Shown: one piece after another, positions 25,971-34,141 of the stretch
How positions within the stretch are numbered: position 1 is the first letter of the stretch
How the letters are laid out: the number at the start of each line of letters is the position of its first letter
Assembly (NCBI GenBank): GCA_004762155.1
Contig: SIHP01000017.1
Location: 1-63,788 of the forward strand
DNA length: 63,788 nucleotides
Direction: 5' to 3'
Origin: Flavobacteriaceae bacterium
GTDB taxonomy: Bacteria; Bacteroidota; Bacteroidia; Flavobacteriales; Flavobacteriaceae
Notes under the pieces: model-generated
Told to the model about the DNA's origin: nothing
Seen by the model: the letters and a program-made list of their open reading frames with translations, nothing else
The model's database searches: none
Translations under genes and position numbers: made by a program

Positions 25971-28030
25971 TGAGTAAAAGAAATTACAATGTATTTTTTA
26001 ATACTCATACAGTTAGTGGTATTGTAATTAGTGTTGCTTTGTACATAATCTTTTTTGCTGGTGCTTTTGCATTATTTAAAGATGAAATTGCTATTTGGGA
26101 AGATGGAAAAAAAATTAATCATACACTGAGAAGAGACATTAATTTCGATTCTATAATTCATAGATTGGATGATGAATATGATTTAAATGGAAGAGATATT
26201 AGCTTTGTATTTAAGGATCATAGCGATAATATTTACAGTACTTTAAAACCTAGTAGAGACTCTTTAGCCTCTGAAAAAGGAAAACGTTCTCAATATGTAG
26301 CTATTGATATTAATACATCTGAAATTAAAAGTTATACTGAAAAATATAATCTTGGTGAATTTCTATATCGTTTACACTTTTTAACGCAAATACCTTACAT
26401 TGGTGTTTATCTTGCTGGTTTTATTGCTTTCTTTTTTTTATTTGCAATTGTTACTGGAGTAATTGTTCATTGGAAAAAAATTATTTCTAACTTTTTTAAA
26501 TTCAATCCCAAAGTTATTTTAAAAAAAGTATGGACAGATGCTCATACTGCTTTAGGTTTTATTGGATTACCCTTTCAATTTACGTTTGCTATTACTGGAG
26601 CTTATTTTTGTTTGAGCATCTTGGTATTAATACCTGCAAATATTCTCTTTAATGGTAATCAGAATTTATTATTAGAAAGTTTACGTCCTGATCGTAAAAT
26701 TTATCAATGGGCAGAAAAGTCGAATGAAGTAATACCTAGTTATAATCTTCTTATACAAAAAACAGCTACTAATTGGGATAATTTTCAAGTAAAAAGTGGA
26801 CATATTAAAAATTATGGTCGAGTTAATATGAAATATATTATTAACGGAGAACTTAATAATGATGACGATTTTATAGGTCTTGGTAGAATTGTATTTAATG
26901 CTTTTACTGGTGAAATTGAAGCCATAAAAAACCCAAATAAAACTGAATATTCTGAGGATATACAACGTTTAATAACAAAACTTCATTTTGGTGATTTTGG
27001 GGGTATACCAATTAAAATAATATACTTCATATTGGCTTTAATTACTTGTTTTGTTATTATTACTGGAGTTTTAATTTGGATAGAAGCTCGAAATAAAAAA
27101 AACAGTAACATAAATAAACGCTTATTTACTGCCAAAGTAGGACATATTTATTTAGCCATCTGTTTATCAATGTTACCTGTTACAGCATTGTCTTTTCTAT
27201 TTGTTAAGATCTTTAATAATTATTTCAATAATCAACAAACAGCTATTTATACTTTTTTCTTTAGCACTTGGTTAATTTTTACTTTGTTTTTTAGATTTAA
27301 AAGAAATAATTATTTCACTAACAAATTAAATTTACTTTTAGGTGCTATTTTCGGATTTATGATTCCAATGGTTAATGGTTTTGTAAGTAATAATTGGATG
27401 TGGAAAATGTATAACCAACAACAATATGATATTTTATCTATTGATGTTCTTTGGATACTAATTGCAGCACTTTCATTATTATTTTATGTGAAAATTAAAC
27501 CTAATATTAAAGAACAAAGTGCCTTTATTAAAAACCCCATAGATTATAATAATATAAAAACAGAAAAGCAAAAACTAAACAATAACAACTTTTCAAACAA
27601 ATCAAATACAAAACATAAAAACTATATAAAAATGAGAACAAAAATTAGTATTCTTTGGATATTATTAGCCTTAGGCTGGATTATACACCATATGTACGGA
27701 CTATTCAATATCTATTATAACGAAACCTTAATTATGGAAGGTGCTAACGGAGAAGCTCCCTTAACGCATCATATTTATAGAATTTTATTTGAAGGATTCT
27801 GCTTTATGTTTGGTTTACTAACCCTTGAAGTTTCTAAAACTTGGTTTAAGTGGATTTCATTTGTCTGGGCTATCATAGCTGGTATATATAATGTTTATCA
27901 TTTTTTTGAAGCTATGATTTATGAAAGCAGTAATATTTCTGAAATTTTTATGCTTGCATTAGTTTCATTAACAAGTCTTTTTTTAATTAAGGCGTTAAAT
28001 ACATGGAAAAAATATGATACTATTTTATAA
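25970..28030 (+). CDS. PepSY-TM protein fused to a 4-helix membrane domain
   Basis: A 686-residue inner-membrane protein. Residues 1-385 are a PepSY-associated TM protein (helices near 12-33, 140-165, 195-225 and 350-375, and conserved His such as in DAHTALGFIG). Residues 390-515 add several helices. An Asn/Lys-rich linker (about 525-553) then leads to MRTKISILWILLALGWIIHH at residue 555 and four more helices. The last part starts with Met and has the look of a formerly separate gene, the linker of a read-through spacer. Likely an iron-siderophore reductase-type protein. The flavodoxin gene follows 9 nt after its stop. Confidence 0.75.
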   Translation: MSKRNYNVFFNTHTVSGIVISVALYIIFFAGAFALFKDEIAIWEDGKKINHTLRRDINFDSIIHRLDDEYDLNGRDISFVFKDHSDNIYSTLKPSRDSLASEKGKRSQYVAIDINTSEIKSYTEKYNLGEFLYRLHFLTQIPYIGVYLAGFIAFFFLFAIVTGVIVHWKKIISNFFKFNPKVILKKVWTDAHTALGFIGLPFQFTFAITGAYFCLSILVLIPANILFNGNQNLLLESLRPDRKIYQWAEKSNEVIPSYNLLIQKTATNWDNFQVKSGHIKNYGRVNMKYIINGELNNDDDFIGLGRIVFNAFTGEIEAIKNPNKTEYSEDIQRLITKLHFGDFGGIPIKIIYFILALITCFVIITGVLIWIEARNKKNSNINKRLFTAKVGHIYLAICLSMLPVTALSFLFVKIFNNYFNNQQTAIYTFFFSTWLIFTLFFRFKRNNYFTNKLNLLLGAIFGFMIPMVNGFVSNNWMWKMYNQQQYDILSIDVLWILIAALSLLFYVKIKPNIKEQSAFIKNPIDYNNIKTEKQKLNNNNFSNKSNTKHKNYIKMRTKISILWILLALGWIIHHMYGLFNIYYNETLIMEGANGEAPLTHHIYRILFEGFCFMFGLLTLEVSKTWFKWISFVWAIIAGIYNVYHFFEAMIYESSNISEIFMLALVSLTSLFLIKALNTWKKYDTIL

Positions 28031-28039
28031 AAAAATAAT

Positions 28040-28552
28040 ATGAAAACAATAGGACTAATTTACGGATCAGATACTGGAATGACTGAAGAAGTAACCAATG
28101 CAATAATAGAAAAATGGACTTTATGTGATATTGATGTTTTTGAAGCTTCACATGTAAAGAACTCAGATATTGAAGGTTTTGATGTTCTTTTTTTAGGATT
28201 ATCTACTTGGTATGATGGAGACTTACAAAGCGATTGGGATAATTATTATAGAAAATTTGAAAACGTTGATTTCACCAATAAAACTATAGCTCTTTATGGT
28301 TTAGGTGATCAATATGGATATGGAGAATATTTTATTGATGGTGTTGGAATTCTAGCTGAAATAGTAATTAAAAATGGTGGGGAAATTGTTGGAAAATGGC
28401 CTACAGAAGGTTATGATTATGAAATATCAAAAGCAGAAATAGATGGAGAAAATTTATTTTATGGTTTAGCTATTGATGAAGATAATCAACCTGAACTTAC
28501 AGAAGAAAGAATTGATACTTGGTTAGGTATGTTAGAAAATCAACTAAATTAA
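28040..28552 (+). CDS. flavodoxin
   Basis: A 170-residue long-chain flavodoxin: FMN-phosphate loop YGSDTGMTEEV (residues 8-18), the 60s loop LSTWYDGDLQSDW with the stacking Trp, and the 90s loop ALYGLGDQYGYGEYF with the stacking Tyr. It carries electrons in the cytoplasm at low potential and classically replaces ferredoxin when iron is short. Placement as the last gene of the PepSY operon fits an iron-starvation regulon and could supply electrons for iron reduction. Confidence 0.92.
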   Translation: MKTIGLIYGSDTGMTEEVTNAIIEKWTLCDIDVFEASHVKNSDIEGFDVLFLGLSTWYDGDLQSDWDNYYRKFENVDFTNKTIALYGLGDQYGYGEYFIDGVGILAEIVIKNGGEIVGKWPTEGYDYEISKAEIDGENLFYGLAIDEDNQPELTEERIDTWLGMLENQLN

Positions 28553-28603
28553 ACCTTTTAAAGATTTACAAGTCTTAGTAGTAATAACACTAAAACATAA
28601 ACT

Positions 28604-29149
28604 ATGAATAAATTAATAAAAATTTCATTAGCAGTTGGACTAATTATAGGCTTTCAATCTAATAGTTTTGCTCAGAAGTCAAAAAAAGAATCATCAAAGA
28701 AAATATATCGAAAAAATGTTACTTACAAAAAAACTAAAAAGAAAGTAACTGCTGTTCGTACATTATCAAAATCTAAAAGAGTTATAAAACATAACGGACG
28801 TTCATTTTACTACGACAATAATAAATTTTATAGATTAAATGGAGGAAGATATGTTCCAGTTACACCTAATGTTGGACTGAAAATAAGAACATTGCCTGTT
28901 AATTATAGAAGAGTCGTTTATAATAAAAATAACTATTTCTTATATAATGGTATTTTTTATACAAAACATAACGACTATTATGAAGTTATAAGACCAGAAA
29001 GAGGAACTATCATTTATAAGTTACCAAACGGATATGAAAAAGTAATTATTAATAATGAGCTTTTTTATGAGTATAATAACACCTTATATGAAAAGGTTAA
29101 AATAAGAAGAGATAGAGCTTACAAAGTAGTCGGTTTTATTGAAAACTAA
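28604..29149 (+). CDS. exported DUF6515-like protein
   Basis: A 181-residue protein with a signal peptide (residues 1-23, ending SFAQ), a Lys/Arg/Ser-rich stretch, and then three repeats built on Tyr-Tyr patterns: GRSFYYDNNKFYRLNGGRYV, NNYFLYNGIFYTKHNDYYEV and NELFYEYNNTLYEKV. This pattern recalls periplasmic proteins annotated DUF6515. Function unknown. It stands 51 nt after flavodoxin and ends in a two-way terminator, so it may be the tail of the iron operon or a separate unit. Confidence 0.7.
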   Translation: MNKLIKISLAVGLIIGFQSNSFAQKSKKESSKKIYRKNVTYKKTKKKVTAVRTLSKSKRVIKHNGRSFYYDNNKFYRLNGGRYVPVTPNVGLKIRTLPVNYRRVVYNKNNYFLYNGIFYTKHNDYYEVIRPERGTIIYKLPNGYEKVIINNELFYEYNNTLYEKVKIRRDRAYKVVGFIEN

Positions 29150-29160
29150 TATTTAAAAAA

Positions 29161-29196
29161 AGCTTCTTTATCTTTTAGATAAAGAAGCTTTTTTTT
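29161..29196. terminator. two-way terminator
   Basis: Perfect 13-bp stem with a TTT loop (29161-29173 with 29177-29189), flanked by A and T runs, between convergent genes. Confidence 0.9.
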
Positions 29197-30370
29197 AGAA
29201 ATTTCTATATTGTTGTGTCTCTTCAAAAACATGTTGAAGTATTTTTTGTTCTCTTTCATCATATTCAATATTTCTTCGCTGCATTACAACTTTTGCGACT
29301 TCATTAACCTTATTCATTTTATACTCTGTAAATCCAGATGCTCCTCCCCAACTAAAAGAAGGTACAAAGTTTCTTGGAAAATTACTTCCAAAAATATTTG
29401 CAGAAACTCCTATAACTGTTCCTGTATTGAACATTGTATTAATTCCTGATTTTGAATGATCTCCCATCATTAAGCCACAAAACTGTAATCCTGTTTTTGC
29501 AAAACCACCTTTTTCATAACTCCACAATTTAACTTCTGCGTAATTATTTTTTAAATTAGAGTTATTTGTATCAGCTCCTAAATTACACCATTCACCTAAT
29601 ACTGAATTTCCTAAAAAACCATCATGTCCTTTATTAGAATATCCAAACAATACAGAATTATTCACCTCTCCTCCTACTTTACAATAAGGGCCTAATGTAG
29701 TAGCTCCATAAATCTTGGCACCTAATTTTAATACCGAATGCTCACACATTGCTAAAGGACCTCTTACAACACAACCTTCCATTATTTCAGCATCTTTACC
29801 TATATAAATTGGCCCAGTTGTAGCATTTAATATGGCAAAATTAACTTTTGCTCCTTCTTCAATAAAAATATTTTCTTTTCCTAAACACTGAACAGTATCT
29901 GGTATTGGCTCAGATGTTTTATCTTCTGTTAACAATTCAAAATCAGCACGAATTGCTTTATCATTTAAAGAAAAAATATCCCAAGTATTTTTAATTTGTA
30001 GTATTTCCTCTTCAAAATCAATTTGCTTATAGGTTTCAAAATCAACTTCTTCTTGAGTATCTTTTGTATAAAAGGCTATAATTTCGTCATCTTTAAAAAC
30101 AGCTTCATTTTCTTTTAAACTTTTAACTATTTCTACTAATTTATCTGATGGTAAATAAGATGCATTTATTAAAATATTGGTTTCCACTTCTACCATAGGA
30201 TATTTTTCTTCTAAATATTCTTCAGTAATTGTAGTTGTTGTTAACCCTAAGTATTTTTCCCATTTTTCTCTAATTGTTAAAATACCTACTCTAATATCTG
30301 CAACTGGTCTTGTATACGTAAATGGTAATAACGATTCTCTTGCACTACCATCAAATAAAATATAATTCAT
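29195..30370 (-). CDS. GlmU-like UDP-GlcNAc pyrophosphorylase/acetyltransferase
   Basis: A 391-residue protein of the Bacteroidota alternative GlmU family: a degenerate nucleotidyltransferase half beginning MNYILFDGSARESLLPFTY (residues 1-200), and a left-handed beta-helix half with hexapeptide repeats (IYIGKDAEIMEGCVVRGPL and onward, 205-370). It is proposed to act in UDP-N-acetylglucosamine synthesis for peptidoglycan and LPS. Such proteins lack the standard GlmU GxGTRM loop, so the exact reaction is less certain. A candidate leftward -7 box, TAGTTTTG, lies at 30393-30400. Confidence 0.85.
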   Translation of the reverse strand: MNYILFDGSARESLLPFTYTRPVADIRVGILTIREKWEKYLGLTTTTITEEYLEEKYPMVEVETNILINASYLPSDKLVEIVKSLKENEAVFKDDEIIAFYTKDTQEEVDFETYKQIDFEEEILQIKNTWDIFSLNDKAIRADFELLTEDKTSEPIPDTVQCLGKENIFIEEGAKVNFAILNATTGPIYIGKDAEIMEGCVVRGPLAMCEHSVLKLGAKIYGATTLGPYCKVGGEVNNSVLFGYSNKGHDGFLGNSVLGEWCNLGADTNNSNLKNNYAEVKLWSYEKGGFAKTGLQFCGLMMGDHSKSGINTMFNTGTVIGVSANIFGSNFPRNFVPSFSWGGASGFTEYKMNKVNEVAKVVMQRRNIEYDEREQKILQHVFEETQQYRNF

Positions 30371-30460
30371 TAAAAATAATTTTGAATCTAAGCAAAACTA
30401 CAATAAAAAACCGATTACCTAAATTGATAACCAGTTTTAAAACACGAAATAAATAATCCT

Positions 30461-31210
30461 TTATTTTTTGATAATTCTTTTTACTCCAACCATATCAGAT
30501 GATGCAACTTTTAAAACATAAACACCATTTACAAGTCCTTTTAAATCCATTGAATTATCAACCAATGAAATTTCTTGATCTCTTACTTTTCTTCCTGAAA
30601 AATCATATAAAGTTATTCTAGCTTTTTCAATACCTGATGGTAATTGTAAAGTTATATCATTATCTGTTGGATTTGGATAAATTCCGAAATTTAAATTAGT
30701 AAAATCTTTAGTTCCAAGAGTTAAACCTACAGTGGTTGCCCCTCTATTTGTTCCTCCATGATACCCATAATTGGCTGTAGATCCATAAGCCCAAATTAGA
30801 TCAATGCTTCCTGCTGTATTACTAAATATATAATCACTAGAATCACCTGTGTTATTATCTCTTGTTGCAACAATTGTTCTTATATTATCATCCTCAGTAT
30901 TTGAAACCATATTCCAATCTTGAAGAACATCTGCTGGTGGCAACTGATTACCAGTAGTTTGAGCATCTGTAATTGTAAACCCGTCTGTTCTAAAAACATC
31001 TGTATTACTAAACATATTACTTGCACTATCATCAAAACCAACAGCAAACCAAGCATCTGATGGTCCAGTAACTGTTATTGTTGTTGTTGTTTGATTAGTA
31101 TCAATACTTATAGATAAATCGTCTTTTAATGTTTGAACTCCAGTAGATGTACTTTGAGCAAACATAAGTCCAGAAATTGTAACGAAAAATAAAAGTAGTT
31201 TTTTGTTCAT
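30461..31210 (-). CDS. DOMON-like domain protein with T9SS type A signal
   Basis: A 249-residue exported protein. Residues 1-18 are a signal peptide ending MFAQ. Residues 25-150 look like a DOMON domain (SDAWFAVGFDDSASNMFSNT, then DVFRTDGF), a fold that binds heme or sugar. The last 75 residues are the type A sorting domain (LNFGIYPNPTDNDITLQLPS, then ITLYDFSGRKV and NGVYVLKVASS), which marks secretion or surface attachment by the type IX system. It starts 3 nt after the ankyrin gene's stop, so the two form one operon. Confidence 0.85.
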   Translation of the reverse strand: MNKKLLLFFVTISGLMFAQSTSTGVQTLKDDLSISIDTNQTTTTITVTGPSDAWFAVGFDDSASNMFSNTDVFRTDGFTITDAQTTGNQLPPADVLQDWNMVSNTEDDNIRTIVATRDNNTGDSSDYIFSNTAGSIDLIWAYGSTANYGYHGGTNRGATTVGLTLGTKDFTNLNFGIYPNPTDNDITLQLPSGIEKARITLYDFSGRKVRDQEISLVDNSMDLKGLVNGVYVLKVASSDMVGVKRIIKK

Positions 31211-31213
31211 AAT

Positions 31214-31750
31214 TTATGATTTAAATAAAATTAGTAATTCTGATTTATTTTTTAAAATGGCATAATCTTTTGCTGTATTTCCTCTATTATCCTTTAGATT
31301 ATACTTTGCACCTGCCTTAATTAACTTTTCTGCTATTCTATTTAAACTAAAGATGATGGCATAATGAAGCGCTGTAGTTCCGTTAGCATCTGAAATATTC
31401 ACATCTGCTTTTTTTTTCAATAAATAATCTACTAAATATTCATTTTTTTTAATAGTTGCAGCCATTAAAGCTGTTCCGTAACCGCTGTTAAGGTTTACAT
31501 CACTACAATGATCTATAATATATTTAGCTACTACATCATTTTCATTATAGCATGCTAATATTAAAGGTGTATATCCTGATTTATTTTTTTCATCTATTGA
31601 TTTGGGATTCTTTGAAAGTTTCTCTTTTAACTCCATTAATGTTCCAGATCTTGCTATATCAAAAATATCCGATTCATTTTCTTGACTTAATGAAGAAAAT
31701 GGTATTGAAACAAAGAAAAAAATACAGATTATAAAATAGTAGTTTTTCAT
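31214..31750 (-). CDS. exported ankyrin-repeat protein
   Basis: A 178-residue protein with a signal peptide (FSSLSQE end, about residue 22) and four to five ankyrin repeats with the usual pattern (SGYTPLILACYNENDVVAKY, YGTALMAATIKKNEYLVDYL, NGTTALHYAIIFSLNRIAEK, RGNTAKDYAILKNK). Ankyrin proteins in the periplasm are thought to be binding partners or immunity-type factors. It is the promoter-proximal gene with the DOMON T9SS protein, so the two may interact. Partner unknown. Confidence 0.85.
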   Translation of the reverse strand: MKNYYFIICIFFFVSIPFSSLSQENESDIFDIARSGTLMELKEKLSKNPKSIDEKNKSGYTPLILACYNENDVVAKYIIDHCSDVNLNSGYGTALMAATIKKNEYLVDYLLKKKADVNISDANGTTALHYAIIFSLNRIAEKLIKAGAKYNLKDNRGNTAKDYAILKNKSELLILFKS

Positions 31751-31872
31751 ATTTTAGTATTCATTAAAAATATTATAAGTATTAAATTTAAAAATAACTA
31801 CACAATATATAGTATAACAATTTCGTCTAAAATAGCACTTTTACAACATTATTGATTTTGAATTATAATTAT

Positions 31873-31918
31873 TTAACCTTAAACGATAAAACACTTTAAT
31901 GATATTAAAGTGAGGTTA
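31873..31918. other. nested hairpin in the divergent spacer
   Basis: A 9-bp perfect stem (31892-31900 with 31904-31912, GAT loop) inside a second arm pair (TAACCT at 31874-31879 with AGGTTA at 31913-31918), in the 295-nt divergent spacer. It could be a terminator or an operator; the surrounding sequence is otherwise empty. Confidence 0.4.
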
Positions 31919-32031
31919 GTTAAAAAACGTATAATTCATAAAAAAAGTACATGATATTTTATATATTAAAAACACTTCTCTTAAATCTATAATTTTCTGA
32001 TACTTTTATATTTATTAAAAAGTATTAATTG

Positions 32032-32039
32032 TAATTTTG
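32032..32039 (+). promoter_or_regulatory. -7 box 6 nt before a start codon
   Basis: TAATTTTG, with 6 nt between its final G and the ATG at 32046. Same geometry as the murQ promoter. No TTG was seen at the expected spacing. Confidence 0.5.
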
Positions 32040-32045
32040 TTTCTT

Positions 32046-32432
32046 ATGAAGAAAATTCTAGCAATTATTTTACTTGTTATTTTTTTAATAACAACTTTTT
32101 ATTATTTAATAATCTATTACGTTCCGTATAGTGAAGGTGTTAGATCAGGAGAATTAATTAAAATTAGCTCTAAAGGAGTTTTGTTTAAAACTTTGGAAGG
32201 TGAAATTAGTCAAGGAATTTCAGGAGCACAAATTTTTAAATTTTCTGTAGAATCTAATAAAGAGTCAGTAGTTAATAATTTAAAGGAACTACAAGGAAAA
32301 TACGTTAAGGTTACTTATATAGAACGTTTTGGGTCTTTCTTTTGGCTTGGTGACACTAAGTATTTTATTACTGATGTAGTTCAAGAAAATTCACCACATT
32401 TTAACAACTTTAAACAAAAAAACAATGACTAA
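32046..32432 (+). CDS. membrane-anchored conserved protein upstream of thioesterase
   Basis: A 128-residue protein from ATG 32046; the upstream in-frame TTG overlaps the promoter box. One N-terminal membrane helix (about residues 3-22), then a conserved small domain: YVPYSEGVRSGELIKISSKG, VLFKTLEGEISQGISGAQIF and RFGSFFWLGDTKYFI. Homologues beside the acyl-CoA thioesterase gene in Flavobacteriia have been labelled 6-phosphogluconate dehydrogenase in databases, which I believe is an annotation error as no dehydrogenase motif is present. Overlaps the next gene by 8 nt. Confidence 0.8.
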   Translation: MKKILAIILLVIFLITTFYYLIIYYVPYSEGVRSGELIKISSKGVLFKTLEGEISQGISGAQIFKFSVESNKESVVNNLKELQGKYVKVTYIERFGSFFWLGDTKYFITDVVQENSPHFNNFKQKNND

Positions 32433-32970
32433 AAAGTTTAGATATATAAAAGATACACGTATTAGTATTTCCGAATTAATGTTGCCTTCTCATGCCAATT
32501 TTAGTGGTAAAATTCATGGAGGACACATTTTAAATTTAATGGATCAGATTGCTTTTGCATGTGCGTCTAAACATTCTGGAAATTATTGTGTTACAGCATC
32601 TGTAAATAAAGTAGATTTTTTAAATCCAATAGAAGTAGGAGAATTAGTTACCATGAGAGCTTCTATTAATTTTACTGGAAGAACATCTATGGTTGTTGGT
32701 TTACGTGTAGAATCTGAAAACATACAAACCGGTATAATAAAACATTGTAATTCTTCCTACTTCACAATGGTTGCTAAAGATGAAAATGGAAAAAGTACAC
32801 CTGTCCCTGGTATTATTTTAACTACAAAAAATGACATTCGTAGATTTTGTAGAAGTATTATGAGACAACAACAAGGTAAAAAAAGAACCTCAAGATTTAA
32901 TAGTGATGCTTTTAATATTGATGAGTATCTTCATTTATTAAAAGACAGCAACTCGAAATTGGAAATATAA
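32425..32970 (+). CDS. acyl-CoA thioesterase
   Basis: A 181-residue hot-dog-fold thioesterase of the YciA/ACOT type, which hydrolyses acyl-CoA to free fatty acid and CoA. The family signature is MLPSHANFSGKIHGGHILNL, with GGHILNLMDQIAFACA carrying the catalytic Asp, and NKVDFLNPIEVGE. The C-terminal extension of about 50 residues is basic and seems typical for the group in Bacteroidota. Second gene of a two-gene operon that overlaps its upstream partner by 8 nt. Confidence 0.9.
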   Translation: MTKKFRYIKDTRISISELMLPSHANFSGKIHGGHILNLMDQIAFACASKHSGNYCVTASVNKVDFLNPIEVGELVTMRASINFTGRTSMVVGLRVESENIQTGIIKHCNSSYFTMVAKDENGKSTPVPGIILTTKNDIRRFCRSIMRQQQGKKRTSRFNSDAFNIDEYLHLLKDSNSKLEI

Positions 32971-33024
32971 AAACTTTTTAGTCATCTATTATTTACCACA
33001 TAATAGAGACAATAAAAGTTATTC

Positions 33025-33072
33025 AAATAAAGCAGCTATTGTGTATAAAACACAATAGCTGCTTTATTTTTG
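33025..33072 (+). terminator. terminator of the thioesterase operon
   Basis: Long perfect stem of about 20 bp (33025-33044 with 33050-33069) around an ATAAA loop, followed by T residues. Confidence 0.9.
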
Positions 33073-33324
33073 TGAGAAATTCACTTTAAACATTTAATAA
33101 ATTGTACTTTTTTTTCAGGAAATGCAATAAATCATGTCTATTCTCGTTTTCTTCTAGGTATATATAAGTATTAAATACTTATAAGTTAAAAATAGTTAAC
33201 AATTTTTTTTTAATAATCCCTTTTTTATCCCTTTTTAAAGAAACCGAAGCCTAAAACGCTTCGGTTTTTTATATTATATAATTTTTTTATTTTTTAAATA
33301 ATATTCAATATTCAGTAATTAATA
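33073..33324. other. spacer with palindrome and an orphan terminator
   Basis: No coding frame. It holds a perfect 21-nt palindrome (33163-33183, arms TATAAGTATT and AATACTTATA) and a terminator-like hairpin (AACCGAAGC and GCTTCGGTT arms, 33242-33267, then T6). The hairpin has no protein-coding gene on its left between it and the preceding terminator, so a short untranslated RNA could end here. Confidence 0.4.
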
Positions 33325-33840
33325 TTATTTATCACAAACAAAACTAGATTGTAATAGATGAAGTCGTCCTGTATTTTTATAAAATACTATTTGATAAATT
33401 CGATTGTATATACTCTCGTCAAATGCTTCTATCTTTTGGTTTATTAATAAACCTGCCAATACACCTGTTGTATTACTATGGCCAACAACTAATGCATCTT
33501 CTTTATGTTCTATCAATAACTTAGCAAAATCACTAAGTTTTCGCGGATTATACAATTTAATTTTCTTTTTTTTATTTGTTGCTGTTGGTTGTGCTGTACT
33601 TTTAGTGCGAATATAATCTGTACTATAAATAGCTTTTAAATTTACGTTCTCAAAAAACTTATTTAAACTTGCAGCTCTTAGTTTTCCACATTTTGATAAT
33701 GGTGGATTTTTAGGTGAAATTTGTTTTTCTGAATGCCTAACTAAATATATAGTAAATAGTTCTTTATCCTGTTGCCCATATATAGCAGATTGTAATCCAA
33801 AAATTGTAAAAACTACTATTAAAAAATGCTTTATTTTCAT
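33325..33840 (-). CDS. exported histidine phosphatase family protein
   Basis: A 171-residue phosphoglycerate-mutase-like (SixA-type) protein with a signal peptide (about residues 1-22). The RHG-type motif is YLVRHSEK (Arg35, His36) and the second catalytic His is in ALVVGHSNTTGVL. A second Arg, in YIRTKSTAQPTA, is also in place. Such exported enzymes usually act on phosphoesters; the substrate is unknown. It is a short, apparently complete member of the superfamily, transcribed alone. Confidence 0.8.
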   Translation of the reverse strand: MKIKHFLIVVFTIFGLQSAIYGQQDKELFTIYLVRHSEKQISPKNPPLSKCGKLRAASLNKFFENVNLKAIYSTDYIRTKSTAQPTATNKKKKIKLYNPRKLSDFAKLLIEHKEDALVVGHSNTTGVLAGLLINQKIEAFDESIYNRIYQIVFYKNTGRLHLLQSSFVCDK

Positions 33841-34141
33841 ATCCTATATTATTGTACTTTATTAAAAGAATCTTTGTTTTTATTTGCCTAACTTATTTTA
33901 TAAACCTAAGCAATAAATAAGAAAGTACAAAAAGTTAACTAACAATATTATTTATGAAATAATTTAGATTTGGTTATAATAATGAATTATTTTGAGTAGA
34001 AAACAGTAGTGTAATAGTATCACAAAGGAAATACGAGGAGTATAAAGGAATAGCTCGTACCCAAATGAGATATCCAACAACAAAAAAAACACCTCAAAAC
34101 GAAATTCGAATCGAGGTGTTTTCTATATAAATTTATTGGTA
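33841..34141. other. intergenic spacer, no gene seen
   Basis: 301 nt between leftward genes, AT-rich, with only the carB terminator hairpin at its right end. The stretch at about 33998-34080 is less AT-rich and has several stops in every frame. Confidence 0.4.
34086..34122 (-). terminator. terminator of carB
   Basis: AAACACCTC (34087-34095) pairs with GAGGTGTTT (34113-34121) around a loop of about 17 nt; leftward T-run from the A-run on the + strand. Confidence 0.75.

Noticed and set aside
32046..32432. 6-phosphogluconate dehydrogenase
   Set aside because: Relatives carry this label in databases, but the protein is only 128 residues, has a membrane anchor and no NADP-binding motif.
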